Source: Sinorhizobium kostiense (GTDB lineage: Bacteria; Pseudomonadota; Alphaproteobacteria; Rhizobiales; Rhizobiaceae). Taken from it: 64,000 nucleotides of DNA. This document shows positions 38,976-48,622 of the stretch, piece after piece; position 1 is the stretch's first letter, and each line of letters begins with the position of its first letter. The notes under the pieces are model-generated. The model was given only the letters and a program-made list of their open reading frames with translations. It was not told the DNA's origin and ran no database searches. A program made the position numbers and the translations under genes. The DNA is taken from the NCBI RefSeq assembly GCF_017874595.1, contig NZ_JAGILA010000005.1:1-64000 (forward strand), read 5' to 3'.

Positions 38976-39848
38976 ATGATCAAGACGGTCGGAATTATTG
39001 GCGCTGGGCAAATGGGCTGCGGCATTGCCCATGTTTCGGCAACCGCCGGATATAAGGTACAGATTTACGACATCGCAGCGGACCGGATCGAGGCAGGGCT
39101 CGCCACCATCAACGGCAATCTCGCCCGCCAGGTTTCCTCCGGCAAGATGAGCGACGACGATCGCAAGAAAGCGCTTTCCCTGATCAAGGGCTCGACGGAC
39201 ATCAATGACCTGTCACAGTCGGATCTCGTCGTCGAGGCGGTTACGGAAGACGAGACCATCAAGCGCAAGATCTATGGCCAGGTTTGTCCGGTGATGAAGT
39301 CGGACGCAATTCTTGCGACAAACACGTCATCCCTCTCGATTACCCGGCTCGCCTCGGCGACCGACCGCCCCGAGCGGTTCATGGGCATACATTTCATGAA
39401 CCCGGTTCCGGTGATGAAGCTCGTGGAACTGGTGCGGGGCATCGCCACCGAGGATGAGACCTTCCAGGCGGCCAAGGAATTCGCGGCGCGCCTCGACAAG
39501 ACGGTCACCGTCGCCGAGGACTTCCCCGCCTTCATCGTCAATCGCATCCTGTTGCCGATGATCAACGAGGCGATCTACACGCTTTATGAAGGCGTCGGTA
39601 CGGTTGATGCGATCGACACGGCGATGCGGCTCGGCGCCAACCATCCGATGGGACCGCTGCAGCTTGCCGACTTCATCGGGCTCGATACCTGCCTCTCGAT
39701 CATGCAGGTGCTGCATGACGGCTTGGCGGACACCAAATACCGGCCCTGTCCACTTCTGGTGAAATACGTGGAAGCCGGTTGGCTCGGCCGCAAGTCCGGC
39801 CGCGGCTTCTACGATTATCGCGGCGAAGTCCCAGTACCGACGCGCTGA
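38976..39848 (+). CDS. hbdA: 3-hydroxybutyryl-CoA dehydrogenase
   Basis: Oxidises 3-hydroxybutyryl-CoA with NAD(P), serving beta-oxidation or polyhydroxybutyrate turnover. It has 290 residues. The Rossmann motif is GIIGAGQMGCGIAH (about 6-19), the catalytic His is in GIHFMNPVPVMKLVELV, and the C-terminal domain includes NHPMGPLQLADFIGLD. The ATG of MIKTVG is preferred to one four codons earlier. Proximity to etfBA fits fatty-acid breakdown. Confidence 0.95.
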   Translation: MIKTVGIIGAGQMGCGIAHVSATAGYKVQIYDIAADRIEAGLATINGNLARQVSSGKMSDDDRKKALSLIKGSTDINDLSQSDLVVEAVTEDETIKRKIYGQVCPVMKSDAILATNTSSLSITRLASATDRPERFMGIHFMNPVPVMKLVELVRGIATEDETFQAAKEFAARLDKTVTVAEDFPAFIVNRILLPMINEAIYTLYEGVGTVDAIDTAMRLGANHPMGPLQLADFIGLDTCLSIMQVLHDGLADTKYRPCPLLVKYVEAGWLGRKSGRGFYDYRGEVPVPTR

Positions 39849-39861
39849 TCCGCGACCAACC

Positions 39862-40539
39862 TCAACTGCCCGCTGGCGGTTTGATCGCGGCCTGGATGAG
39901 GCGCTTGGCGTCCTCGCTGTCCCAGACGGCAGGCCCGTTCATCGAGCCGATGAGGCAGCCTTTGTCGTCGATGAGCAGGGTTGCCGGGAGCCCGAAGGCA
40001 AGGCCTTGCTTCTTCAGCTCATTGAAGACGCCCATAGACGGATCGCGGTAATAGCGAAGCTCGTCGACATCGACCTCGTCGAGGAAGGCTTTCGGCTTTT
40101 CGTCGCCGCCAGTGTCGATATTGATCGCGACGACTTCGAAGCGATCGCTGCCAAGGGACTTTTGCAATGCGTTCAGCGCCGGCATTTCCTCCCTGCATGG
40201 AAAGCACCAGGTCGCCCAGAGATTAATGAGCAACGTCTTGCCGGCAAAGGACGCGAGCGTCAGCGACTTCCCGTCCGGACCGGCAAATTCCAGGCCGTTG
40301 ATCTTACGCGCATCAACGGCAGGCGTCATCGCGGCGACCTGTCCGCGCATCAGCGGCGTCACGGCGGCGGCGTTCTCGGCGGCAAGCGGGCAGCTCGCGT
40401 CTGCGGCGGTTAGCGCCACGCTGCCATTGCCAGACCCGGCCTCCTTCACGTATACCGCAGCCGCACCGGCGATCACGCCCAGAAGGGCGGCGAGCGCGAA
40501 CAATTTCACGGCCGGAGGATGTTTCTTCTGGTCTGGCAT
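39862..40539 (-). CDS. tlpA: Thiol:disulfide interchange protein TlpA-like
   Basis: A 225-residue periplasmic thioredoxin anchored by one N-terminal helix (about 12-35). The redox site is [11 protein letters not shown]. The family maintains reduced cysteines and copper delivery for cytochrome oxidase, as shown for Bradyrhizobium TlpA. It converges with hbdA over 13 bp and diverges from argH, whose start is only 26 bp away, so their promoters overlap. Confidence 0.9.
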   Translation of the reverse strand: MPDQKKHPPAVKLFALAALLGVIAGAAAVYVKEAGSGNGSVALTAADASCPLAAENAAAVTPLMRGQVAAMTPAVDARKINGLEFAGPDGKSLTLASFAGKTLLINLWATWCFPCREEMPALNALQKSLGSDRFEVVAINIDTGGDEKPKAFLDEVDVDELRYYRDPSMGVFNELKKQGLAFGLPATLLIDDKGCLIGSMNGPAVWDSEDAKRLIQAAIKPPAGS

Positions 40540-40565
40540 TTCATTCTCCAAGGCGGGCATTCCCC

Positions 40566-41969
40566 ATGGCTGACGGCAGTTCCGAGACGAAATCCTCCAA
40601 CCAGATGTGGGGCGGTCGCTTCGCCTCTGGTCCGGACGCGATCATGGAGGAGATAAATGCCTCGATCGGCTTCGACAAGAAGCTCTATGCCCAGGACATC
40701 CGCGGCTCAATAGCGCATGCGACCATGCTCGCGCATCAAGGCATCATTTCCGCCGATGATAAAGACAAGATCGTTCACGGGCTCAACACGATCCTGTCAG
40801 AGATCGAAAGCGGCGCCTTCGAGTTCTCGCGCCGCCTCGAGGACATTCACATGAATGTCGAGGCGCGGCTGGCGACGCTGATCGGCCCCGCCGCCGGCCG
40901 CCTGCACACGGCGCGCTCGCGCAACGACCAGGTCGCGCTCGATTTCCGCCTCTGGGTGAAGGAAGAGCTGCAGAAGACCGAAGAGGCCCTGACCGCCCTG
41001 ATCGACGCCTTCCTCGACCGGGCGGAAGAGCACGCCGATACCGTGATGCCGGGCTTCACCCATCTGCAGACCGCCCAGCCCGTAACCTTCGGCCATCATT
41101 GCATGGCCTATGTCGAAATGTTCGGCCGCGACCGCGCGCGCGTGCGCCACGCCATCGAGCACATGGACGAGAGTCCGATCGGCGCGGCCGCCCTTGCCGG
41201 CACCGGCTTCCCGATCGACCGCCACATGACCGCCAAGGCACTCGGCTTCCGCGAGCCGACCCGCAACTCGATCGACACCGTCTCCGACCGCGACTTTGCG
41301 CTTGAATTCCTGTCGATCGCCGCGATCGCGGCTACCCATCTGTCACGTCTTGCGGAAGAGATCGTCATCTGGTCGACGCCACAGTTCGGCTTCATCCGCC
41401 TGTCGGACGCCTTCTCGACCGGCTCTTCGATCATGCCGCAGAAGAAGAATCCCGACGCCGCCGAGCTGGTGCGCGCCAAGACTGGCCGCATCAACGGCTC
41501 GCTGGTGGCGCTTCTGACCGTGATGAAGGGCCTGCCGCTTGCCTATTCCAAGGACATGCAGGAGGACAAGGAGCAGGTCTTCGACGCCGCCGAAAACCTC
41601 GAGCTCGCCATCGCCGCGATGACCGGCATGGTGCGGGACATGACGGTGCGCGCCGACCGTATGAAGGCCGCCGCCGGGTCCGGCTATTCGACCGCCACCG
41701 ACCTCGCCGATTGGTTGGTGCGCGAGGCGGGGCTGCCCTTCCGCGACGCCCATCACGTGACCGGCCGCGCCGTCGCGCTTGCCGAACAGAAAGGCTGCGA
41801 CCTTGCCGGCCTCTCGCTCGACGAGCTGAAAGCGATCAATCCGGACATCACCGAGAAGGTCTTCGACGTTCTGACGGTCGAAGCCTCCGTCGCCAGCCGC
41901 ACCAGCTTCGGCGGCACCGCGCCGGCGGAGGTCCGCAAGCAGATCGCCTGGTGGCGCGCGCGCAATTAA
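40566..41969 (+). CDS. argH: Argininosuccinate lyase
   Basis: Last step of arginine synthesis, splitting argininosuccinate into arginine and fumarate. It has 467 residues and the fumarase-superfamily signature [15 protein letters not shown] (about 285-299), plus the substrate motif [12 protein letters not shown] near residue 116 and the catalytic-His motif [15 protein letters not shown]. It starts back-to-back with tlpA. argJ, another arginine gene, is in the same window but not linked. Confidence 0.97.
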   Translation: MADGSSETKSSNQMWGGRFASGPDAIMEEINASIGFDKKLYAQDIRGSIAHATMLAHQGIISADDKDKIVHGLNTILSEIESGAFEFSRRLEDIHMNVEARLATLIGPAAGRLHTARSRNDQVALDFRLWVKEELQKTEEALTALIDAFLDRAEEHADTVMPGFTHLQTAQPVTFGHHCMAYVEMFGRDRARVRHAIEHMDESPIGAAALAGTGFPIDRHMTAKALGFREPTRNSIDTVSDRDFALEFLSIAAIAATHLSRLAEEIVIWSTPQFGFIRLSDAFSTGSSIMPQKKNPDAAELVRAKTGRINGSLVALLTVMKGLPLAYSKDMQEDKEQVFDAAENLELAIAAMTGMVRDMTVRADRMKAAAGSGYSTATDLADWLVREAGLPFRDAHHVTGRAVALAEQKGCDLAGLSLDELKAINPDITEKVFDVLTVEASVASRTSFGGTAPAEVRKQIAWWRARN

Positions 41970-42214
41970 CGCGTATCGCCAGACAGTGTGAAGCGGCTTG
42001 CGGACGACGAAAGGTTACTCAAGAAAATCCAAAACGCGTCGAGCGCTTCCTCGGTACGCGCTGCGTTCGAGGCGCGGCGGTCGCAAACAGAAACGGGGTG
42101 CACAAGCGGCTGAAAAACCGATAATAGATCGCACCAGAGCCGGCAGAATTTGGCGCGCGCGCCCCTGACGCTCACAAGACAATCAGCTTCAGCCTCGGCG
42201 AAGGAAAAAAGACG

Positions 42215-42409
42215 ATGACATTCAGGAAGGCGGCCCGGCTTGCGGTCCTGCTGGCGATATCGGGAGTGGTTCTCACCGGTTGCGGGCGCAAGGGCGATCT
42301 TGATCGGCCAGGAGCCACGACGCCGATCAACACGAAAGCGCCCGCCGGCACAGCCGAGCCTGAGCGAACGGTCGAAGACAGGCCGTTCCTGCTTGATCCA
42401 CTTCTCTGA
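42215..42409 (+). CDS. lptM: Small LptM-like lipoprotein
   Basis: A 64-residue lipoprotein. After a hydrophobic signal (RLAVLLAISGVVLT) comes the lipobox LTGC, with modified Cys near residue 22, followed at once by GRKGDL, the signature of the LptM/YifL family that helps assemble the LPS translocon. The rest is Pro/Thr-rich. It stands 14 bp before lysA, a pairing that is conserved in many proteobacteria. Confidence 0.85.
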   Translation: MTFRKAARLAVLLAISGVVLTGCGRKGDLDRPGATTPINTKAPAGTAEPERTVEDRPFLLDPLL

Positions 42410-42423
42410 CACGAGCCGACAAC

Positions 42424-43692
42424 GTGAACCATTTCCAATACCGCGACGGAATCCTCTACGCTGAAGGCGTGCCGGTGACCGACATTGCGCGCGCCGTAGG
42501 CACGCCATTCTACTGCTACTCGACCGCGACGCTCGAGCGCCATTATCGGGTCTTCGCGCAAGCCTTCGCCGATGTCGACGCGATGGTCTGCTACGCGATG
42601 AAAGCCAATTCCAATCAGGCGGTTCTGAAGACGCTCGCCCGGCTCGGCGCCGGCGTCGACGTGGTTTCCGAAGGTGAGTTGCGCCGCGCGCTCGCCGCGG
42701 GCATTCCGGCCAGCCGGATAATGTTCTCCGGCGTCGGCAAGACGCCGCAAGAGATGGATCTCGCGCTCGAGGCCCGAATCTACTGCTTCAACGTCGAGTC
42801 CGAACCGGAACTCGAGATGTTGAACCAGCGGGCCGTGCGCGCCGGCAGGGAGGCGCACGTCTCCTTCCGCATCAATCCGGACGTCGACGCGCGCACGCAT
42901 GCGAAGATCTCCACCGGCAAGAAGGAAAACAAGTTCGGCATTTCCTGGGAACGCGCGCGCGCCGTCTATGCCCATGCAGCAACGCTGCCCGGCATCAAGG
43001 TGACCGGCATCGACATGCACATCGGCAGCCAGATCACCGAGTTGCAGCCCTTCGACGATGCGTTCAAGCTCCTGCGTGAGTTGGTGGACACGCTGCGCTC
43101 CGATGGCCATGCCATCGACCATGTCGATATCGGCGGCGGCCTCGGCATTCCCTATCGTGAGGACAACAACCCGCCTCCGCTGCCGGATGCCTATGCCGAC
43201 ATCGTCAAGAACCAGCTCCGGGGCCTCGATTGCAAGATCGTCACCGAACCCGGCCGGCTGATCGTTGGCAATGCCGGCATTCTGGTGACCGAGGTCATCT
43301 ACGTGAAGGACGGCGGCGACAAGACCTTCGTCATCGTCGACAGCGCCATGAACGACCTGATCCGCCCGACGCTCTACGAGGCCTATCACGAGATCAGGCC
43401 GGTGAAGATTTCCGCCGCCAACGCCCCCCGCATCAAGGCGGATGTGGTCGGTCCGGTCTGTGAAACCGGCGACTATCTCGCACTCGACCGGGAAATGGCG
43501 ATGCCGAAGCCGGGCGATCTGTTCGCGATCGGCTCGGCCGGTGCCTACGGCGCGGTCCAGGCGAGCACCTACAATAGCCGCCTCCTGGTGCCGGAAGTGC
43601 TCGTCAAGGGCGACCGCTTTCATGTCGTCCGGCAGCGCAAGAGTTACGAAGACCTGATCGGTCTCGACTCGGTGCCGGACTGGCTCGATTGA
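42424..43692 (+). CDS. lysA: Diaminopimelate decarboxylase
   Basis: Final step of lysine synthesis, PLP-dependent. It has 422 residues. The PLP lysine is in CYAMKANSNQAVL (about residue 60), the phosphate-binding glycines in DIGGGLGIPY, and the catalytic Cys region in GPVCETGDYLA. It begins at a GTG, since the family start MNHF lies there. It is co-transcribed with the LptM-like gene. Confidence 0.97.
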   Translation: MNHFQYRDGILYAEGVPVTDIARAVGTPFYCYSTATLERHYRVFAQAFADVDAMVCYAMKANSNQAVLKTLARLGAGVDVVSEGELRRALAAGIPASRIMFSGVGKTPQEMDLALEARIYCFNVESEPELEMLNQRAVRAGREAHVSFRINPDVDARTHAKISTGKKENKFGISWERARAVYAHAATLPGIKVTGIDMHIGSQITELQPFDDAFKLLRELVDTLRSDGHAIDHVDIGGGLGIPYREDNNPPPLPDAYADIVKNQLRGLDCKIVTEPGRLIVGNAGILVTEVIYVKDGGDKTFVIVDSAMNDLIRPTLYEAYHEIRPVKISAANAPRIKADVVGPVCETGDYLALDREMAMPKPGDLFAIGSAGAYGAVQASTYNSRLLVPEVLVKGDRFHVVRQRKSYEDLIGLDSVPDWLD

Positions 43693-43927
43693 ACGGCTTT
43701 TGATTGCGAGGCGAGTCCGCGTTCACGTTTTCTTTTTCGCCCCGCCCTCGCCTTCGCCACAAACAATGTTATCCTGCCGCTAAAGCATTTTGCATTCGGG
43801 TAGCGTCACCCGACGCTGCACGCGTGCGGCAAAAGCAAACAACTGGCTCGGTGGTGCCGATCTGCAGGAGCGCCCCGCTCCAGCCATCGTCTGCGATTGA
43901 CGGGGCCGAATTAAGGAATCTGGGCGC

Positions 43928-46528
43928 ATGACGCAGTTCCGACAGGATGAGACGCCACGACCGAGGCCGTTCGCCAGGATGTTGGCTGCAAAGCGGTTTC
44001 TGGCCCGACTGGTGCTGGCGGCCGAGCAGGTGCTGCCCCGCGCACTCGCCCCCCTTTCGATCGTCCTCCTGTTCCTCTCGGCCGGCTGGGTCGGCTTCTT
44101 CCGTGTTGCGCCGCTGTGGCTGCACATTCTGACACTGCTCGGCTTCGTCGTCGGATTGCTCCTCACGCTTCTCCCGCTGACCCGCATCCGCTGGCCGGCG
44201 GTTGCCGATGCCGACAGGATGCTTGAGGAGCGCAACCGGCTGCCGCATCAGGCGATCCGTGTCCAGGACGACGAACCGGCGACGGGAGGCTCTATCGGCG
44301 CTGCGCTCTGGCGCGAGCACCAGGTGCGCATGGCACGTCTCGTCCGCGGCCTGGAAACCGGCACTCCGCGCCCCGACATCGCGCGACATGACCCTTTTGC
44401 GATGAGAGCCGTGCCGGTTCTCATCGCCTGTATCGCCTTCGCCTACTCATATTCCAATCGTGCGGGAGTGCCGTCCGACGCGTTCCGCTTGCCTGATCGG
44501 CAAATGGCTGCACCGGACGTGCGCATCGATGCATGGGTGACGCCGCCTGCCCATACCGGTCGTGCACCGATCTTTCTGACCGGCCGACAGGACATGACCC
44601 CCGCTCAGGATGAGACCGGACCGGTCACCATCCCGCAGTTCAGCGATCTCACCGTGCGGATAACCGGCGCCGACCAGGAGACCGAAGTCAGTTACAGCGA
44701 AACGGGCAAGGGGGAGCCGACCATCATTCCTGCCTCGGAGAGCAAGCCGGGATCGCAGCCAAAGTCGGATATTGCGAGGGGCGCACGCAACCACCTCTAC
44801 AAGATCACCCGCGACGGAACGCTTTCCGTCGCCGGAAAGAGCTGGAGCTTCAAGATCACCCCTGACAGCGTTCCGGACATTGCCTTCGGTGAACCGCCCC
44901 GGGGAACGGCAAACGCGTCGCTCGAAATCAGCTTCCTCGCCCATGACGACTATGGCATCTCGCAGGCATGGGCGGAGATAGAGCCTCTGGAAGAGCCCCC
45001 TGGCAATGCCCACCCGCTTTATGCTCCGCCCGAGTACCGACTCGATCTGCCGCGGCGCAACACTCGCGAAGCCAAGGGAACGACGACCCGCAATCTCAGC
45101 GAACATCCGCTTTCGGGCAAGCGCGTCAAGATCACCCTCGTTGCCCGGGACGCCGCGGGCCAGGAAGGCCGCAGCCTGCCCGAGGAAATGGTGCTGCCGG
45201 CGCGCCCGTTCTTCGAGCCGCTCGCCGCATCCGTCGCCGAACAGCGGCAGATCTTCGCGCTCGACGCCAATCAGTTGCCGCGGGCGGTCGAGCTCAACGA
45301 AGCGCTGACGCTCTATCCCGAGGAGACGATCGCTAAGCTCACGCATTTCCTGTTGCTCCAATCGGCAAAGACGCGGATGAAGCTCGCGCGCGACGATGAC
45401 ATGCTGCGCGATGCCGCCGACCATCTCTGGGAAATCGCGCTCGGCATCGAGGACGGCGACCTGTCGCTTGCCGAGCGGCGCCTTCGCGATGCGCAGCAAG
45501 CGCTTTCGGATGCTCTTGAACGCAACGCTCCCGACGAGGAGATCGCCAAGCTGATGCAGGAGCTGCGGCAGGCGATGCAAGAGTACATGCAGGCGCTCGC
45601 CGAGCAATTGGCGAAAAACCCGCCAATGGCCGGCAATCCGGACATGAACAACGTGCTGCGCCAGCAGGACCTGGAAAAGATGATGGACCAGATCGAGAAT
45701 CTCGCACGCTCCGGCTCGCGCGACGAGGCCCGCCAGCTCCTGTCGGAGTTGCAGCGAATGATGAGCAATCTGCCATCCGCCCGCATGATGCAGCAGATGG
45801 GCGAGAACAACCCGATGCGCCAGCAGATGGACAAGCTCGGGCAACTGATGCAGCAGCAGCAGCAATTGATGGACGAGACCTTCAAGCTGGATCAGGCGTT
45901 ACGAGACCGAATGCAGCGGGGCGACCCGCTCGAAGGCGAGGACAGCGAGCTCTTCAATGAGGACATGCCCCAGGACCCCGGCCAGGGCAGCGATCCCAAT
46001 GGACAGCCGAATCCGCTCGACGGTATGACCGCCGAGCAACTGAAAGAGGCGCTCAGGAAACTGAAGCAGCAGCAGGAGTCACTCGGCAAGCAGCTGGGCG
46101 AGCTTCAGAAGGGCCTCGAGGATCTCGGCATCAAGCCCGGCAAGGGCTTTGGCGAGGCGCAGAAGGAGATGGGAGACGCCGCCGGCGCCTTGGGCGAGGG
46201 CCAAGGCGAGCGCGCCGTCGGCAGCCAGGGCCGCGCACTGCAGGCGCTGCGCGAAGGCGCGCAGGACATGATGAACCAGATGCAGGCCCAGGGACAGCAA
46301 CAGGGCCCGGGAATGGGCATGCCGCAATACGGGCAGAGCGGGCGCGATCCACTTGGACGGCGCCATCAGAACGCCGGTCCCTATTTCGACGATCAGGTAG
46401 AAGTGCCGGATGAGATCGATACCCAGCGTGCCCGGCAGATCCTCGATGCGATCAGGCGTAAGCTCGGCGACAACCTGTCGCCGGATGTAGAGCGCCAGTA
46501 TCTCGAACGCCTGCTCGACATGCGCTGA
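43928..46528 (+). CDS. TIGR02302 family large membrane protein
   Basis: An 866-residue protein found in Rhizobiales. Two or three hydrophobic helices lie in the first 170 residues (AGWVGFFRVAPLWLHILTLLGFVVG and a second near 160). A long periplasmic beta-rich part (about 190-470) follows. The last third (about 500-830) is a highly helical, Gln/Met/Leu-rich stretch with low-complexity QQQQQ and GQGQGE segments, including repeated LMQEL and QQMG-type units. Function is unknown. The C-terminal end is again ordered. Confidence 0.85.
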   Translation: MTQFRQDETPRPRPFARMLAAKRFLARLVLAAEQVLPRALAPLSIVLLFLSAGWVGFFRVAPLWLHILTLLGFVVGLLLTLLPLTRIRWPAVADADRMLEERNRLPHQAIRVQDDEPATGGSIGAALWREHQVRMARLVRGLETGTPRPDIARHDPFAMRAVPVLIACIAFAYSYSNRAGVPSDAFRLPDRQMAAPDVRIDAWVTPPAHTGRAPIFLTGRQDMTPAQDETGPVTIPQFSDLTVRITGADQETEVSYSETGKGEPTIIPASESKPGSQPKSDIARGARNHLYKITRDGTLSVAGKSWSFKITPDSVPDIAFGEPPRGTANASLEISFLAHDDYGISQAWAEIEPLEEPPGNAHPLYAPPEYRLDLPRRNTREAKGTTTRNLSEHPLSGKRVKITLVARDAAGQEGRSLPEEMVLPARPFFEPLAASVAEQRQIFALDANQLPRAVELNEALTLYPEETIAKLTHFLLLQSAKTRMKLARDDDMLRDAADHLWEIALGIEDGDLSLAERRLRDAQQALSDALERNAPDEEIAKLMQELRQAMQEYMQALAEQLAKNPPMAGNPDMNNVLRQQDLEKMMDQIENLARSGSRDEARQLLSELQRMMSNLPSARMMQQMGENNPMRQQMDKLGQLMQQQQQLMDETFKLDQALRDRMQRGDPLEGEDSELFNEDMPQDPGQGSDPNGQPNPLDGMTAEQLKEALRKLKQQQESLGKQLGELQKGLEDLGIKPGKGFGEAQKEMGDAAGALGEGQGERAVGSQGRALQALREGAQDMMNQMQAQGQQQGPGMGMPQYGQSGRDPLGRRHQNAGPYFDDQVEVPDEIDTQRARQILDAIRRKLGDNLSPDVERQYLERLLDMR

Positions 46529-46585
46529 CGCGTATCAACACCGAAAGAGATATCTCCACGCTATTTCATGCGACGCGTCCCTCGC

Positions 46586-46690
46586 CGCATGTCTCCTTGA
46601 ACCGTGAAGGACAAGGCATACAGCGATACAGAGCACTACATCGAACTGTGTGCTTCTGATTGCGCCCGATAGGACGCACTGGCGTTGTAG
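46586..46690. repeat. Interspersed palindromic repeat, copy 4 (degenerate)
   Basis: GCATGTCTCC...GGCATACAGCGAT is followed by GAGCACTACA and later GCGCCCGATAGGACGC...GTTGTAG. It has the same order of elements as copy 3 but is degenerate. It lies in the 179-bp gap between the convergent TIGR02302 gene and the CpdR-like gene. Confidence 0.5.
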
Positions 46691-46707
46691 GACGTTGCGG
46701 CAGTCAG

Positions 46708-47067
46708 TCAGGCCGCAAGGGCGTGGGCAACCGCCTTGCGGATGTCGGGCAAGGTGAACGGTTTGCAAATCACATCCACGACCTTGCCGGAGAGGTCGTC
46801 GGCGCGCTCACGCTGCTCGGCAAAACCGGTCATCAATAGAATCCTCAGTTGTGGAAAGGCGGCTGATGCCTGGTGGGTCAGCTCGATGCCATCCATGACC
46901 GGCATCCGGATATCGGATAATAGGAGGTCGAATGGCTCGTCTTTGAGACGGGCGAGCCCGTCGGCTCCGTCTCCCGCTTCGACCGTTTCGTGCCCGTCGA
47001 GTTGCAGCGCCCGCGCAACGAATGAGCGCAAGGCATCCTCATCCTCGGTAATCAGGATTTTCGCCAT
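46708..47067 (-). CDS. cpdR: Single-domain response regulator, CpdR-like
   Basis: A 119-residue receiver domain without an output domain. The phosphoacceptor Asp is in LLLSDIRMPVMDG (about residue 51), with acidic residues at ITEDED and Lys in ICKPFT. In Caulobacter CpdR targets ClpXP to substrates such as CtrA regulators, and the ALAA end is compatible with that role. Rhizobia have two CpdR paralogues and I cannot tell which this is. The start is the second of two ATGs, with GGGAGG at better spacing. Confidence 0.75.
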   Translation of the reverse strand: MAKILITEDEDALRSFVARALQLDGHETVEAGDGADGLARLKDEPFDLLLSDIRMPVMDGIELTHQASAAFPQLRILLMTGFAEQRERADDLSGKVVDVICKPFTLPDIRKAVAHALAA

Positions 47068-47305
47068 CATGGCCTCCCGTGTTCGCTCGCATAGAGCGCT
47101 GGGCTCTATCTCATTGAAGCTACGCGTGACGGCTACTCGTCCGCCACGCCGCCCCAAACAACCAGCTTTTCGTTTGCTTTCGGTAAACGCGCCGAACCGG
47201 TTTTTACAGGACCAATAAGGTCTACTGGCAGGATGAGGAGAGGAGTGCGCGGTATTCCGCCCGCATCCCGTGCCGACTTCCAGGTTCGCATATCGGGCCG
47301 ATGCG

Positions 47306-47848
47306 CTAGGCGTCCCCGGTGACGATGCCGACGAAAGGCAATTCGCGGAAGGCGTAGGCGACGTCCATGCCGTAACCGACCACGAAGTGGTCCGGGCATT
47401 CGAAGCCGACATAGTCCGCCTCGAGATCCACCTTGCGCTTCGAGCGCTTGTCGAGAAGTACCGCTACGGTGACGTTGCGCGCACCACGTTCGTAGAGCAG
47501 ATCCCTGGCGAAACGCAGCGTACGGCCGGACTCGAGAATGTCGTCGATCACCAGCACGTCGCGGTCGTGTACATCGCTGTCGATGTCCTTGGTGATCTTC
47601 ACGCCTTTGGACTCGGTTCCCGTGCCGTAGCTCGACAGCGTTATGAATTCGACTTCGGGCGCAAGACCGGCATCGTGCATGGCACGGATGAGATCGGCCG
47701 CAAAAATGAATGAACCCTTAAGGATCGAGATGACGAGCAGGTCCTTGTGCGGCCCACGCATGATCTCCTCGGCCATTTCGCGGTTGCGCTTCGCAATCAC
47801 CTCTGCGCTGTAAAGCACCTCGATTTTCTTGCCGCGGACGACGGGCAT
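47306..47848 (-). CDS. hpt: Hypoxanthine phosphoribosyltransferase
   Basis: Purine salvage enzyme of 180 residues. The PRPP-binding loop is VLVIDDILESGRTL (about 94-107), and SILKGSFIFAADLIR near residue 40 is typical. The C-terminal YVGFECPDHFVVGYGMD confirms the family. It precedes the CpdR-like gene on the same strand, but 238 bp separate them. Confidence 0.95.
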   Translation of the reverse strand: MPVVRGKKIEVLYSAEVIAKRNREMAEEIMRGPHKDLLVISILKGSFIFAADLIRAMHDAGLAPEVEFITLSSYGTGTESKGVKITKDIDSDVHDRDVLVIDDILESGRTLRFARDLLYERGARNVTVAVLLDKRSKRKVDLEADYVGFECPDHFVVGYGMDVAYAFRELPFVGIVTGDA

Positions 47849-47962
47849 GCCTGTTACTCCGTTCTGTCAGGAAGAACGTAGGCCCTCCCTTATGTGCTGG
47901 CGGAGCACGACGAAAGTCCGTTGCGACTTTCCTCATGCTCTCTCAGCCGCCGATTACCACAA

Positions 47963-48622
47963 TCAGCGAAGCGAGGCACTGTCTTCGTCAAAAGAAACCG
48001 TGACATCCGGCTTTTTTCCGCCCGCGTAGGGTAGCCGCGCGACCAGATGGCGGCGTTCTCCGGGCGCCATGGCGGCACCTTCGGGCAGCAGGCGTGTCGC
48101 GGTGATCTTGCGGCCGTTGCTCATTACATCCACGACGACGGAGGGCAAGCGCTGCTCGACTTCTGACCGGTTGCCGATCGTGGCATAGACGGAGAGCACG
48201 CGCATTCCGCCGGAACGGCGAAGCGCAGCCGTGACGTCTTCAATTGCCAATGGATGCGCATCGGCCTCGCTTTGCCCCGCAAGGCCAGAAATCGCCAGAA
48301 ATGCAGCCAATATCGCACCGGCGACCAGACCAGCGAAACGCCGCGGCGGCATCGCGTCCAGTCTTGCCGCCATCCGGGCAAGGATCTGCCGCGGCAGGCT
48401 CATCCCTCCTGACGTCATCGGTCGCGATACGAGGCGCGCGCCCGTTCGTCGATTGTCGTTGAAGACCGGATAGGGGCCGCGCCGCGGCGACGGGCCTAGG
48501 GTCTCGAACTCGACATCGATATAGTCGGGATCTCTAAGGGCGGCTCTGCTCGGGCGGCGCGCTTCGCGTTCCGGCGGAAGCAGGTCGATAGCAGCAGTGC
48601 GTTTCGTGCGGAATGCCTGCAT
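47963..48622 (-). CDS. Hypothetical membrane-anchored protein divergent from ftsEX
   Basis: About 219 residues from an ATG preceded by GGGAGAG. The first 100 residues are Arg/Pro-rich and likely disordered, with PDYIDVEFETLG. One hydrophobic helix follows (about 118-140, FAGLVAGAILAAFLAISGLAG). The C-terminal part (about 145-219) looks like a small beta domain with VLSVYATIGNRSEVEQRLPSVVVDV. I do not recognise a characterised family. The divergent position next to ftsEX suggests an envelope role. Confidence 0.7.
   Translation of the reverse strand: MQAFRTKRTAAIDLLPPEREARRPSRAALRDPDYIDVEFETLGPSPRRGPYPVFNDNRRTGARLVSRPMTSGGMSLPRQILARMAARLDAMPPRRFAGLVAGAILAAFLAISGLAGQSEADAHPLAIEDVTAALRRSGGMRVLSVYATIGNRSEVEQRLPSVVVDVMSNGRKITATRLLPEGAAMAPGERRHLVARLPYAGGKKPDVTVSFDEDSASLR

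Noticed and set aside
42172-43623. 483-codon open frame antisense to lysA
   Set aside because: Shadow of lysA; no domain, no ribosome site.
44447-45865. 472-codon open frame antisense to the TIGR02302 gene
   Set aside because: Leu/His-rich artefact opposite a Gln-rich coding stretch.
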